Shown: one piece after another, positions 8,095-14,736 of the stretch
Position numbering within the stretch: position 1 is the stretch's first letter
Layout of the letters: every line of letters starts with the position of its first letter
Assembly (NCBI RefSeq): GCF_900104665.1
Contig: NZ_LT629967.1
Location: forward strand, 441,624-505,623
DNA: 64,000 bases
DNA from: Traorella massiliensis
Lineage (GTDB): Bacteria > Bacillota_I > Bacilli_A > Erysipelotrichales > Erysipelotrichaceae
Reading direction: 5' to 3'
Position numbers and translations under genes: made by a program
Notes under the pieces: model-generated
What the model saw: only the letters and a program-made list of their open reading frames with translations
The model's database searches: none
Told to the model about the DNA's origin: nothing

Positions 8095-8949
8095 ATGAAA
8101 GTAGCATTTGTATGTGACAGTGGTACAGGAAGGAATGTAGCACAGTTAAAGGAATTAGGGATTTACAGCTGTCCGCTGCAGATCAGTGATGAAAGTACGA
8201 ATTATCTTGAATTAGAAGATAAAAGTATTGAAGAAATTTATGATAAGGTTGCAAAACAGGAACCGTTAAAAACGAGTTTACCTCCATTGGGAATGATTCA
8301 TGATACGATTGAACAAATAAAAAAAGAAGGGTATGATACTGTTTTCTGTGTACCTATCTGTTCTGGATTATCCGGAACAGGGAATGCTTTTCGCTTAGCT
8401 TGTGAAGAGGCTGGATTGCAGTTTATCTTTGTTGATACGCATGTGACAGCAGAAGTAGAGTTTTATTGTGTAACACAGGCGAAGAAAATGTATGAAGAGG
8501 GTAAATCTATTGATGAAATTCTCAAAGAGTTGGATAAGGTGATTGCAAGTGCATCAACAATTTTAATGCCGATGGATCTTGATCATTTGGTGCGTGGCGG
8601 ACGATTGACACCAATGGCGGCAAAACTGGCAGGTTTATTGAAGATTCGTCCCATTTTAAGAATTGATCAGACAACAAACGGCAGAATTGATGTATTTGAT
8701 AAAGTAAGAACATTAAATAAAGCCATGGATCGTGTCATATCTTTTATGAAAGAACAGGGTGTTGGAGATTTCTATAATGTTTATGTTGCTTATGTAAAGG
8801 AAAAAAGTAATTGTGAAGTCATGCTGAATAAGATCAGAGAAGCTTTTCCAACTGCTTCTTCGCAATTAATTCCTTTAATTAGCACAGTTGGCTGTCATAC
8901 GGGTATTGGCTGTATTGCCATTCAATATTATAAACGTATAGGAGAATAA
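8095..8949 (+). CDS. DegV family protein (fatty-acid-binding, FakB-like), copy 2
   Basis: Tandem paralogue of the preceding gene, also 284 aa. It opens MKVAFVCDSGTGRN, where the usual DSS/DST loop is DSG, followed by KTSLPPLGM, PICSGLSGTGNAFR and DLDHLVRGGRLTPMAAKLAGLLKIRP. The C-terminal helix-strand block ends GCHTGIGCIAIQYYKRI. Its AAAGGAGGGC site sits 12 nt after the first copy's stop, so both should be co-transcribed and then joined by the membrane-protein gene 4 nt downstream. The altered DSG loop may change lipid selectivity relative to copy 1; that is inference. Confidence 0.92.
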   Translation: MKVAFVCDSGTGRNVAQLKELGIYSCPLQISDESTNYLELEDKSIEEIYDKVAKQEPLKTSLPPLGMIHDTIEQIKKEGYDTVFCVPICSGLSGTGNAFRLACEEAGLQFIFVDTHVTAEVEFYCVTQAKKMYEEGKSIDEILKELDKVIASASTILMPMDLDHLVRGGRLTPMAAKLAGLLKIRPILRIDQTTNGRIDVFDKVRTLNKAMDRVISFMKEQGVGDFYNVYVAYVKEKSNCEVMLNKIREAFPTASSQLIPLISTVGCHTGIGCIAIQYYKRIGE

Positions 8950-8953
8950 TATT

Positions 8954-9700
8954 ATGCAGGAAAATAAGGGGAACATTTTTAGTGGAATAGTTGGAGCGTT
9001 AATTGGCGGATTGATTGCGGCTATTCCATGGATCGTGGCATATGTATTCTTAAATCTGATTTCTTCATTAGCAGCCATTTTGATTGCAAGTGGAGCGTAC
9101 GCTGGCTATAAAAAGTTAAATGGTCCAGTAAATAAGAGTACGATTTGGATCATAGGTTTTATAACGCTTATTGTTGTAAGTGTTGCGAATTTTGTGATTA
9201 TTCCGCTTGTTTATCTTGCCAAAGACGGCTTTGCATTAAATATGACTTATTATAAGTGGTTTTTTAGTTCAGATGAATTAATTTTAGGAATGATCAAGGA
9301 TTATGTTATTTCGATTATTTTTGCTTTTATTGGAATACAAAGTGTTGTTCGTAATATTAGAAATGACAGAGGTATAGATGATCCGTCTTCTTATCAGAAT
9401 GTGGATGCGAAATTAGCAGATATCAAAAGCGTTTTTTCTAAATATCATGCTTTTGATAAAGATAATGCAATTCCTAAAGAGATGGTCTTGAGTGAAACCG
9501 GTAATACACAGTTATTTCGCAGTTTATGTGCTCAGCGGGTCATTCGTCGTTATCGGGGAAATTATTATTTTGATGAAAGAGCTGAAACAGATAGTTTTTA
9601 TCGTGCACGTAAAGTTCTGGTTTATGCCTTTTCAGTTGCTATTATCGTAGTAGTCGTTGTATTTATCCTGGCAGTACTTATTATAGCTTTAACAGAATAA
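8954..9700 (+). CDS. Membrane protein of unknown function
   Basis: A 248-aa protein I cannot assign. Hydrophobic segments lie at about residues 9-26 and 30-48 (IFSGIVGALIGGLIAAIPWIVAYVF onward), 62-85, 108-124 and 220-245. Between about residues 135 and 215 there is a soluble charged stretch that could form a small winged-helix-like unit (DAKLADIKSVFSKYHAF through VIRRYRGNYYFDERAE); this is a guess from pattern only. It begins 4 nt after the second DegV gene and ends 15 nt before the sirtuin gene, so it is probably co-transcribed with both. A link to lipid handling is suggested only by that position. Confidence 0.75.
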   Translation: MQENKGNIFSGIVGALIGGLIAAIPWIVAYVFLNLISSLAAILIASGAYAGYKKLNGPVNKSTIWIIGFITLIVVSVANFVIIPLVYLAKDGFALNMTYYKWFFSSDELILGMIKDYVISIIFAFIGIQSVVRNIRNDRGIDDPSSYQNVDAKLADIKSVFSKYHAFDKDNAIPKEMVLSETGNTQLFRSLCAQRVIRRYRGNYYFDERAETDSFYRARKVLVYAFSVAIIVVVVVFILAVLIIALTE

Positions 9701-9715
9701 GGGAAGCGATGATTT

Positions 9716-10474
9716 ATGGTTGAAAAAATTGAGCTGATAACAGAATGGATAAAAAACAGTAATAATATCGTTTTCTTTGGTGGTGCCGGTGTATCTACAG
9801 AATCAGGTATTCCTGATTTTAGAAGTGATCAGGGAATCTATAAAAAGCAGTATATGTGTAATGGACGAAATGTCAGTGCTGAAGAATGTCTAAGCATTGA
9901 TTTTGCTCGTCAGCATCCGGATATTTTCTATGATTACTATATTCATGAATTTATTCATCCGAATGCATTGCCGAATCGTGCACACAAAGTGTTAGCACAG
10001 CTTGAGAAATTAGGTAAATGCAAAGCAGTGATTACTCAAAATGTGGATTCACTGCATCAAATGGCAGGAAGTAAGAATGTGCTTGAACTGCATGGAACAA
10101 CAGCAGCCTATTCCTGTGATCACTGTCATTTACAATACAGTGAAAAACAAGTATTTGAGCTTTTAAAAAAAGAAAGGGTTCCAAGATGTACCTGTGGTGG
10201 CTTAATACGTCCTAATATCGTTTTTTATGGTGAAGCATTACCTTCAGGTGTCTTTGAAAAAGCCATTGATTATGTTTCAAAATGTGAAGTATTTATTGTT
10301 GCAGGAACTTCTTTAAATGTATATCCTGCCGCAAATCTGATGAATTATTATTTAGGAAATAAGTGTATCTTGATCAACTTGCAGAAGACACCTTATGATG
10401 ATATGGCAGATTGTGTAATTCATGAGAAATGTGGCGATGTATTGACACAGGTGTTTGAAAAGATAAAGATATAG
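9716..10474 (+). CDS. NAD-dependent protein deacylase, Sir2 family (CobB-like)
   Basis: Removes acyl groups from protein lysines, consuming NAD and releasing nicotinamide and O-acyl-ADP-ribose. Motifs in order: FFGGAGVSTESGIPDFRS (NAD-binding, about residues 20-37), TQNVDSLHQMAGS (about 107-119), catalytic His in ELHGT, a structural zinc site formed by CDHC and CTCGG, RPNIVFYGE, and AGTSLNVYPAANL. The length of 252 aa is standard for class U/III bacterial sirtuins. It is the last gene of the DegV-DegV-membrane protein group, followed by a terminator. A Lys/Arg pair selecting succinyl groups is not seen next to the active site, so I favour deacetylase activity. Confidence 0.94.
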   Translation: MVEKIELITEWIKNSNNIVFFGGAGVSTESGIPDFRSDQGIYKKQYMCNGRNVSAEECLSIDFARQHPDIFYDYYIHEFIHPNALPNRAHKVLAQLEKLGKCKAVITQNVDSLHQMAGSKNVLELHGTTAAYSCDHCHLQYSEKQVFELLKKERVPRCTCGGLIRPNIVFYGEALPSGVFEKAIDYVSKCEVFIVAGTSLNVYPAANLMNYYLGNKCILINLQKTPYDDMADCVIHEKCGDVLTQVFEKIKI

Positions 10475-10479
10475 AATTT

Positions 10480-10515
10480 AAATCCCATTACAAAAAGTTG
10501 TTAAAGGGATTTTTT
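10480..10515 (+). terminator. Terminator after sirtuin gene
   Basis: AAATCCC (10480-10486) pairs with GGGATTT (10506-10512) across a 19-nt loop, followed by T residues. The long loop makes it weaker than most here. Confidence 0.6.
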
Positions 10516-10616
10516 CTTTTTTATATTTGTATGTGCTTTGCAAATTTGACATAAGAATAACAAATGATGCATTTTTAATAAAGATAATGTATATGCTTAA
10601 CTAGAGAGGTACATAG

Positions 10617-11930
10617 ATGAAAGAAAGCTTAAAAATTGCTACGATTGGTGGAGGATCTTCTTATACACCAGAACTCATTGAAGGCTTTATAAAAAGAATT
10701 GATAGTTTGTCTGTAAAGGAATTATGGCTGGTGGATATTGAAGATGGTAAGGAAAAACTTGAAATCATTGCTGATTTAGCAAGAAGAATGGTAAGAAGAG
10801 CTCAAGCGGATATTGAAATTCATGCGACTTTGGATCGTAGAGAAGCACTAAAAGATGCTGATTTTGTGACGACTCAATTTCGTGTGGGATTGTTAGATGC
10901 CAGAGAAAAAGATGAATTGATTCCAGCCAAGTATGGTGTGCTTGGGCAGGAAACAAATGGTCCTGGTGGTATGTTCAATGCTTTAAGAACGATTCCTGTA
11001 TTATTGGATATTGTAAAAGATTGTGAAGAATTATGTCCGGATGCTTGGATCATCAGTTTCACAAATCCTGCTGGATTAAATGCTGAAGCGGTTCTTAGAT
11101 ATACGGGATGGAAAAAATTTATTGGTTTGTGTAATTCTCCAATTACGATTCGTCATCATGTATGTGAGCTTATGAACTTAGAACCATCGAAAGTGAGAAT
11201 TGATTTTGCAGGTTTAAATCATATGGTGTTTGGTTTAAAAACATATTATGAAGGACAGGATATATCTGATCAAGTGATTGAAGCTTTATGTAAATATAAT
11301 CAAGATAAGGCATTTGATGAAAGATTTGAATCTATTCCATACTTGCCTGAATTCATAAGAAAATTGAATTGTATACCTAGTCCCTATCTGCGTTATTACT
11401 TCTCAAAGGAAAAGATGCTTTCCCATGTACTGGAAGATGCGAAAGAACATCGTTGTCGTGCGCAGGTCGTTAAAAAGATTGAAGCAGATTTATTTAAAAA
11501 ATATGCTGATCCAGCATTAGATGTAAAACCTAAAGAGCTTGAAAAAAGAGGTGGGGCATATTATAGTGATGCCGCATGTAATCTTATCGATTCGATCTAT
11601 AATGATCGAAAGGATATACAGGTAGTAAATACTTTGAATAATGGTGGTTGTGCATCATTTGACGATGATGAAGTCGTAGAAATCAGCTGTGTGATCACAA
11701 AACAGGGACCTATTCCACTTACTATGAGAAGATTGCCAATACAGGTAGAAGGTATTTGCCGAGAAATCAAGACTTTTGAAAGATTAACAGCTGAAGCAGC
11801 TGTCAAGAAAGATAAAAATATTGCTTTAATGGCAATGACTGCAAATCCACAAGTACAGGATGTTGATAAAGCAAAAGTGATTTTAGATGAAATGATGGAA
11901 GCACATCAAAAATACTTGGGTGGATTTTAA
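10617..11930 (+). CDS. 6-phospho-beta-glucosidase, glycoside hydrolase family 4
   Basis: GH4 enzymes hydrolyse phosphorylated disaccharides delivered by PTS systems, using NAD and a divalent metal in a redox mechanism. The N-terminus IATIGGGSSYTPEL is the Rossmann NAD site. ETNGPGGMFNALRTIPV, ISFTNPAGLNAEAVLRY, the metal ligand Cys in FIGLCNSPI (about residue 171) and His in FAGLNHMVFGL (about 201) follow. The combination TNPAG..CNSP..GLNH is that of LicH/CelF-type 6-phospho-beta-glucosidases. At 437 aa it is full length. No PTS permease or regulator is adjacent, so it is an orphan here and its sugar must be supplied by a system encoded elsewhere. Confidence 0.92.
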   Translation: MKESLKIATIGGGSSYTPELIEGFIKRIDSLSVKELWLVDIEDGKEKLEIIADLARRMVRRAQADIEIHATLDRREALKDADFVTTQFRVGLLDAREKDELIPAKYGVLGQETNGPGGMFNALRTIPVLLDIVKDCEELCPDAWIISFTNPAGLNAEAVLRYTGWKKFIGLCNSPITIRHHVCELMNLEPSKVRIDFAGLNHMVFGLKTYYEGQDISDQVIEALCKYNQDKAFDERFESIPYLPEFIRKLNCIPSPYLRYYFSKEKMLSHVLEDAKEHRCRAQVVKKIEADLFKKYADPALDVKPKELEKRGGAYYSDAACNLIDSIYNDRKDIQVVNTLNNGGCASFDDDEVVEISCVITKQGPIPLTMRRLPIQVEGICREIKTFERLTAEAAVKKDKNIALMAMTANPQVQDVDKAKVILDEMMEAHQKYLGGF

Positions 11931-11935
11931 AAGAT

Positions 11936-11976
11936 AAAAAGCTATTAAGAAGTTCATTTTCTTAATAGCTTTTTTA
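11936..11976 (+). terminator. Strong terminator after the GH4 gene
   Basis: A perfect 16-bp stem (11936-11951 with 11959-11974) has a 7-nt loop and T tract. A group II intron remnant begins immediately after it, as expected for class C introns, which insert behind terminators. Confidence 0.9.
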
Positions 11977-11977
11977 T

Positions 11978-12731
11978 GTGTGTCGGGCATGGCATGAATT
12001 CAGTTGGAGATAAACCAACCACAGATATTTACCGCCAAGTGTAGTGAACCACAAGCTGTTGACAGTGATGTCATGGCTGGAAAGGAAACTATTCTTGAAG
12101 GTTAGTGCCACGAAAACAAAGGTTGTACGTCCAATGAAAGGACAGTTCCTGGGGTTTTCCTTTTATAAGGATAGTCAGGGGTGGAAATGCAGACCTACTG
12201 AAAATAGAAAGAAATGTTTATATGAGAAGATAAAAGTAGTCTTATCAAGAAAACAAGCTGTTTCAAGACGTCTATCAATTACATTTACAAAGGTCAATCA
12301 AATAGTAAGAGGATGGATAAACTGTTTTAAGATAGGAAGCATAAAGCTATTTCTTGAAAAATTCGGACAATGGTTACGCCATAAAATAAGATGTATTATC
12401 ATCAAGCAATGGAAAAGACCTATGACTATCTATAGAAATCTAAAGGTATTAAATATTAAATATAAATGCAGATTTAACGAAGAAGATATCTATAAATGCG
12501 CAAATTCAAGATTAGGATGGTACAGAAGAAGTGGATTAGATGTAGTCAATTTCATACTATCACCAGCAGTTCTAGGCAAAGAGAAAGGGGACAGACCGGG
12601 TTTAGTCAATCCCCTTAACTACTATCTTAAGAGTTTGTAGTTTCGATATAAATGTAGAGCCAAATACGAGGACCGTACGTTTGGTTCAACGGGAGGGGCA
12701 GTAAATCTGTGAATTTATTCCTCTACCCTAT
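11978..12731 (+). mobile_element. Internally deleted group IIC intron
   Basis: The right part contains a group II intron domain V. GAGCCAAA (12657-12664) pairs with TTTGGTTC (12680-12687), TACG (12665-12668) with CGTA (12674-12677), with a two-base CG bulge (12678-12679). Domain VI follows at 12691-12728 with a bulged A at 12725 as likely branch point; the 3' end is then near 12731. The left end is placed at GTGTG (11978-11982), a GUGYG-type 5' end, directly after the GH4 terminator. Only 754 bp remain instead of roughly 1.8-2 kb: domain I and the N-terminal two-thirds of the reverse transcriptase are missing. The 5' boundary is inferred. Confidence 0.75.
12044..12640 (+). pseudogene. Group II intron reverse transcriptase/maturase, C-terminal fragment
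   Basis: The frame retains the thumb/maturase (domain X) region of an LtrA-type intron-encoded protein. Visible blocks are SWLERKLFLKVSATKTKVVRP, GQFLGFSFY, a VNQIVRGWINCF helix and IKQWKRPMTIYRNLKVLNI. The C-terminal pattern (IKQWKR..YRNLK...NSRLGWYRRS) is that of class C intron proteins. A full protein is about 420-460 aa; about 199 remain, the RT catalytic YADD region is absent, and the frame opens at a GTG without a suitable ribosome site. The fragment cannot reverse transcribe; whether it keeps maturase activity is doubtful. Confidence 0.88.
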
Positions 12732-13894
12732 TATTTCATAAACGAAAGCAATTCCATCAGCTCATCATTCATCTTCCTGCTGAGATAATATCTGATAAGC
12801 GCATTCTTTGTTTCTGTATTCATAAATGCATAGAAATCACTTAAATCATCTTCTCTTTTCTCTTCGATATATCTTTTGACAAGCTCCTCTATCATATCCT
12901 CTTCCATATAATGTCCATAATCCGATATTTCATCGTACTCCATAGTTTCTATCGCCCATCTCAGCAGCTCTCTTCTCTGCACTGAATTTAAAAAAGGTAT
13001 GATCTCGTCCAGATCGGTTTCTTCCTTTTGCGATGTGATCCAGGATACGATCCGTGACTTCTCTTCCGAATTGAAAAACGGCAGATATTCCTCCAGATCA
13101 AATTCATTTAATTTTCCTTCTGTCAGAAAGTCAATCACGAGCTTTTTCCCTTCATGATTGATAAACGGCAGAAACTCTTCCATGTTCTCCAGTGTTTTCT
13201 GACGGTCTTCTTTCTCAAGATACGATTCAAGCAGACGGTTGATCTGAACCTTATTTAAAAACGGCAGCATCTCGCTGATATCCAGCCTTGTCATGTCGCT
13301 TTCTATGATCAGATCAAGGATCTTGTCCTTGCTCTCGCTATTGCATATCGGAAGCAGTTCCAGCAGCTGATCGAATACTTTTTCATCTACATTCCCGATC
13401 GAATCGATCATGTCGCTGATCGTATCGGAATCAAAGTACTCGTAGGCGTTTCTGGAAAAGGATCCCAGCTTGATCTTCCTTCTGTTCAGTACCTTGTGGA
13501 TCTTTTTAGGCTTCATAAAGGGAGCCAGATTCTCAAAAGCACTGGCAAAGGCATCATTCAGTTCCTTGTTGATATAGCTGGTCAGATCTTCTGAAAAACG
13601 CCCGGGATCAAACTTCTCTGTTTCATAAGGCTCGTCCTGTGTGGCTTCTTCTACGATCTCCTTGGCCTGTTCGACCTCTTCCTCTTTCATTTCAAAGCTG
13701 CCCCGCAACAGCTGGTCGATCGAAATATGGTAAAGATCGGCAATCTGCGGCAATAGGGCAATATCCGGAAGCGATTCATCTCTTTCCCATTTGCTGACAG
13801 CCTGATAGCTGACGCCCAGGATATCGGCTACTTCGCTTTGGGTCATATTATTGGCTTTTCTCAGATCAGCAATGGTTTTACCTATCTTGTTCAT
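12731..13894 (-). CDS. XRE-family regulator with C-terminal helical repeats
   Basis: An N-terminal HTH_3 domain (about residues 5-62: IGKTIADLRKANNMTQSEVA, then SYQAVSKWERDESLPD) is followed by an acidic linker and a repeat array. From about residue 175 to the end a 28-32-residue unit recurs seven times plus a partial copy, each led by a motif such as LLPICN, MLPFLN, FLPFIN, YLPFFN, IIPFLN and FYAFMN and followed by a basic amphipathic helix and an acidic one. This predicts an alpha-solenoid, probably a sensing or protein-binding surface. The stop codon touches the 3' end of the intron remnant. G+C and codon choice are visibly higher than in the flanking genes, suggesting transfer. It is probably autoregulatory through the palindromes upstream of the small gene with which it is co-transcribed. 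Confidence 0.88.
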   Translation of the reverse strand: MNKIGKTIADLRKANNMTQSEVADILGVSYQAVSKWERDESLPDIALLPQIADLYHISIDQLLRGSFEMKEEEVEQAKEIVEEATQDEPYETEKFDPGRFSEDLTSYINKELNDAFASAFENLAPFMKPKKIHKVLNRRKIKLGSFSRNAYEYFDSDTISDMIDSIGNVDEKVFDQLLELLPICNSESKDKILDLIIESDMTRLDISEMLPFLNKVQINRLLESYLEKEDRQKTLENMEEFLPFINHEGKKLVIDFLTEGKLNEFDLEEYLPFFNSEEKSRIVSWITSQKEETDLDEIIPFLNSVQRRELLRWAIETMEYDEISDYGHYMEEDMIEELVKRYIEEKREDDLSDFYAFMNTETKNALIRYYLSRKMNDELMELLSFMK

Positions 13895-13897
13895 CTC

Positions 13898-13993
13898 TTA
13901 TCTCCTCCTTGTCATATAAATAAAAGTTGTCACATCTTTGATCAGTTCATTTTTCATTTTTTCATATTCTCTTTCATCATAGTATTTGCTCAT
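13898..13993 (-). CDS. Small protein, 31 aa, upstream of the XRE gene
   Basis: Begins MSKYYDEREYEKMKNELI and ends TFIYMTRRR. It has an excellent ribosome site (GGGAGGAG, 6 nt before the ATG) and stops 3 nt before the XRE start codon, whose own AAGGAGGAG lies inside this frame's end. An in-frame upstream ATG at 14080 lies before the predicted promoter and is rejected. The peptide is very charged, without a signal or membrane segment. It may act as a co-regulator or a translational-coupling leader for the regulator; no family is recognised. Confidence 0.6.
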   Translation of the reverse strand: MSKYYDEREYEKMKNELIKDVTTFIYMTRRR

Positions 13994-14022
13994 GGTATCT
14001 CCTCCCTTGACTGGATACCTAT

Positions 14023-14093
14023 ATCGTAAATACAAAAGTCCTTTTTGCCAATAACCTGTTAGTTGAAAAGAGGTATTCAACTAATAGTTGAAT
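14023..14093 (-). promoter_or_regulatory. Promoter and palindromic operator of the small protein/XRE operon
   Basis: Minus strand TTGGCA (14046-14051), 17-nt spacer, TACGAT (14023-14028). Directly upstream is ATTCAACTA-A-TAGTTGAAT (14075-14093), a perfect 9-1-9 palindrome, plus a third half site TTAGTTGAA (14059-14067). Together they give three regularly placed half sites, a likely binding site for the XRE protein and a possible control point for the divergent Rpn-like gene. Confidence 0.7.
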
Positions 14094-14123
14094 GAAATTT
14101 ATGATAAAAATGAAAAATATTTT

Positions 14124-14163
14124 GGGAAAAATGAAGTTTTAGTGGATATAAAATAGTAGGAGG
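14124..14163 (+). promoter_or_regulatory. Upstream block shared with comFA (candidate competence promoter)
   Basis: Forty bases starting GGGAAAAATG and ending TATAAAATAGTAGGAGG match the block at 47538-47577 in front of comFA at 36 of 40 positions without gaps; each lies exactly 7 nt before its ATG. The last six bases are the ribosome site, but the match extends 34 bases further upstream. The conservation pattern (GGGAAAAATG, 14-nt variable part, ATATAAAATAGT) suggests a promoter for a dedicated sigma factor or activator. Confidence 0.7.
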
Positions 14164-14170
14164 AATTTTT

Positions 14171-14713
14171 ATGAAAAATTTAACTGAGGAAATTATTTTA
14201 AAATTATCTTGCAATACATTTATACAAAAAGAATGTATTGCGGCATTGATGTGTGAACATTTAGATGAATTTAATGATGTGTATTTTGAAGAAGTCATGG
14301 AGAAATACATTGATAAGATCATCAAAAAAGGTGAAGAAGGATGTACTGAAGATTATGATTTTTGTGTAGAGGCCCGCACTCCGAATATTGAAGAAAAACA
14401 TAAAATCGTAGTAGGTGTACAGATTAAGATGTGCCCACAAGAAGAGAGTGGGATGTTACCGACTGAATTAACGGATGCTTTCAATTTATTTCATGAAGAA
14501 AAGATGAGAATAGAAGATGATATGATCTTGCGTTGCTATGGTTTTTGCTTTTACTTAGATCCACCTAAAAAACTTCAAGATCAGACAATTCGTTTAAAAG
14601 CAAATCTTTGTAACGCTGATGGAAAAAATCTCATGGAACCGAATAAATGCAACGCATTTATTGTTTATTTAGGTGATCGGCCAAAAGAAGAGGTTTTAAG
14701 TAAGATTCATTAA
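14171..14713 (+). CDS. Small Rpn-like (PD-(D/E)XK fold) protein
   Basis: A 180-aa cytoplasmic protein. Blocks align by eye, in the same order, with the full-length Rpn-family protein encoded at 45591-46520. CNTFIQKECIAALMCEHLDEF corresponds to YDTFCKQILARPIFLSYILK. DYDFCVEARTPN..IVVGVQIKM corresponds to AVFDIFFMAHLP..YINIEIQDD. LRCYGFCFYLDPP corresponds to VYSIWICLNPP. The catalytic Asp seems kept, but the Glu of the E-x-Q pair is Gly here (VGVQ), and the helical C-terminus is missing, so nuclease activity is uncertain. The upstream block matches that of comFA, suggesting expression with the competence genes. The gene is single, ending 22 nt before feoB's stop on the other strand. The family assignment is my own reading and needs a profile search. 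Confidence 0.6.
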   Translation: MKNLTEEIILKLSCNTFIQKECIAALMCEHLDEFNDVYFEEVMEKYIDKIIKKGEEGCTEDYDFCVEARTPNIEEKHKIVVGVQIKMCPQEESGMLPTELTDAFNLFHEEKMRIEDDMILRCYGFCFYLDPPKKLQDQTIRLKANLCNADGKNLMEPNKCNAFIVYLGDRPKEEVLSKIH

Positions 14714-14735
14714 AAAAACAGGGTTTTAAACCCTG
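14712..14735 (-). terminator. Convergent terminator (feoB / Rpn-like gene)
   Basis: CAGGGTTT (14719-14726) and AAACCCTG (14728-14735) pair; on the minus strand the stem is followed by seven T (plus-strand A 14712-14718), right after the feoB stop. It can act weakly in the plus direction. Confidence 0.85.
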
Positions 14736-14736
14736 A

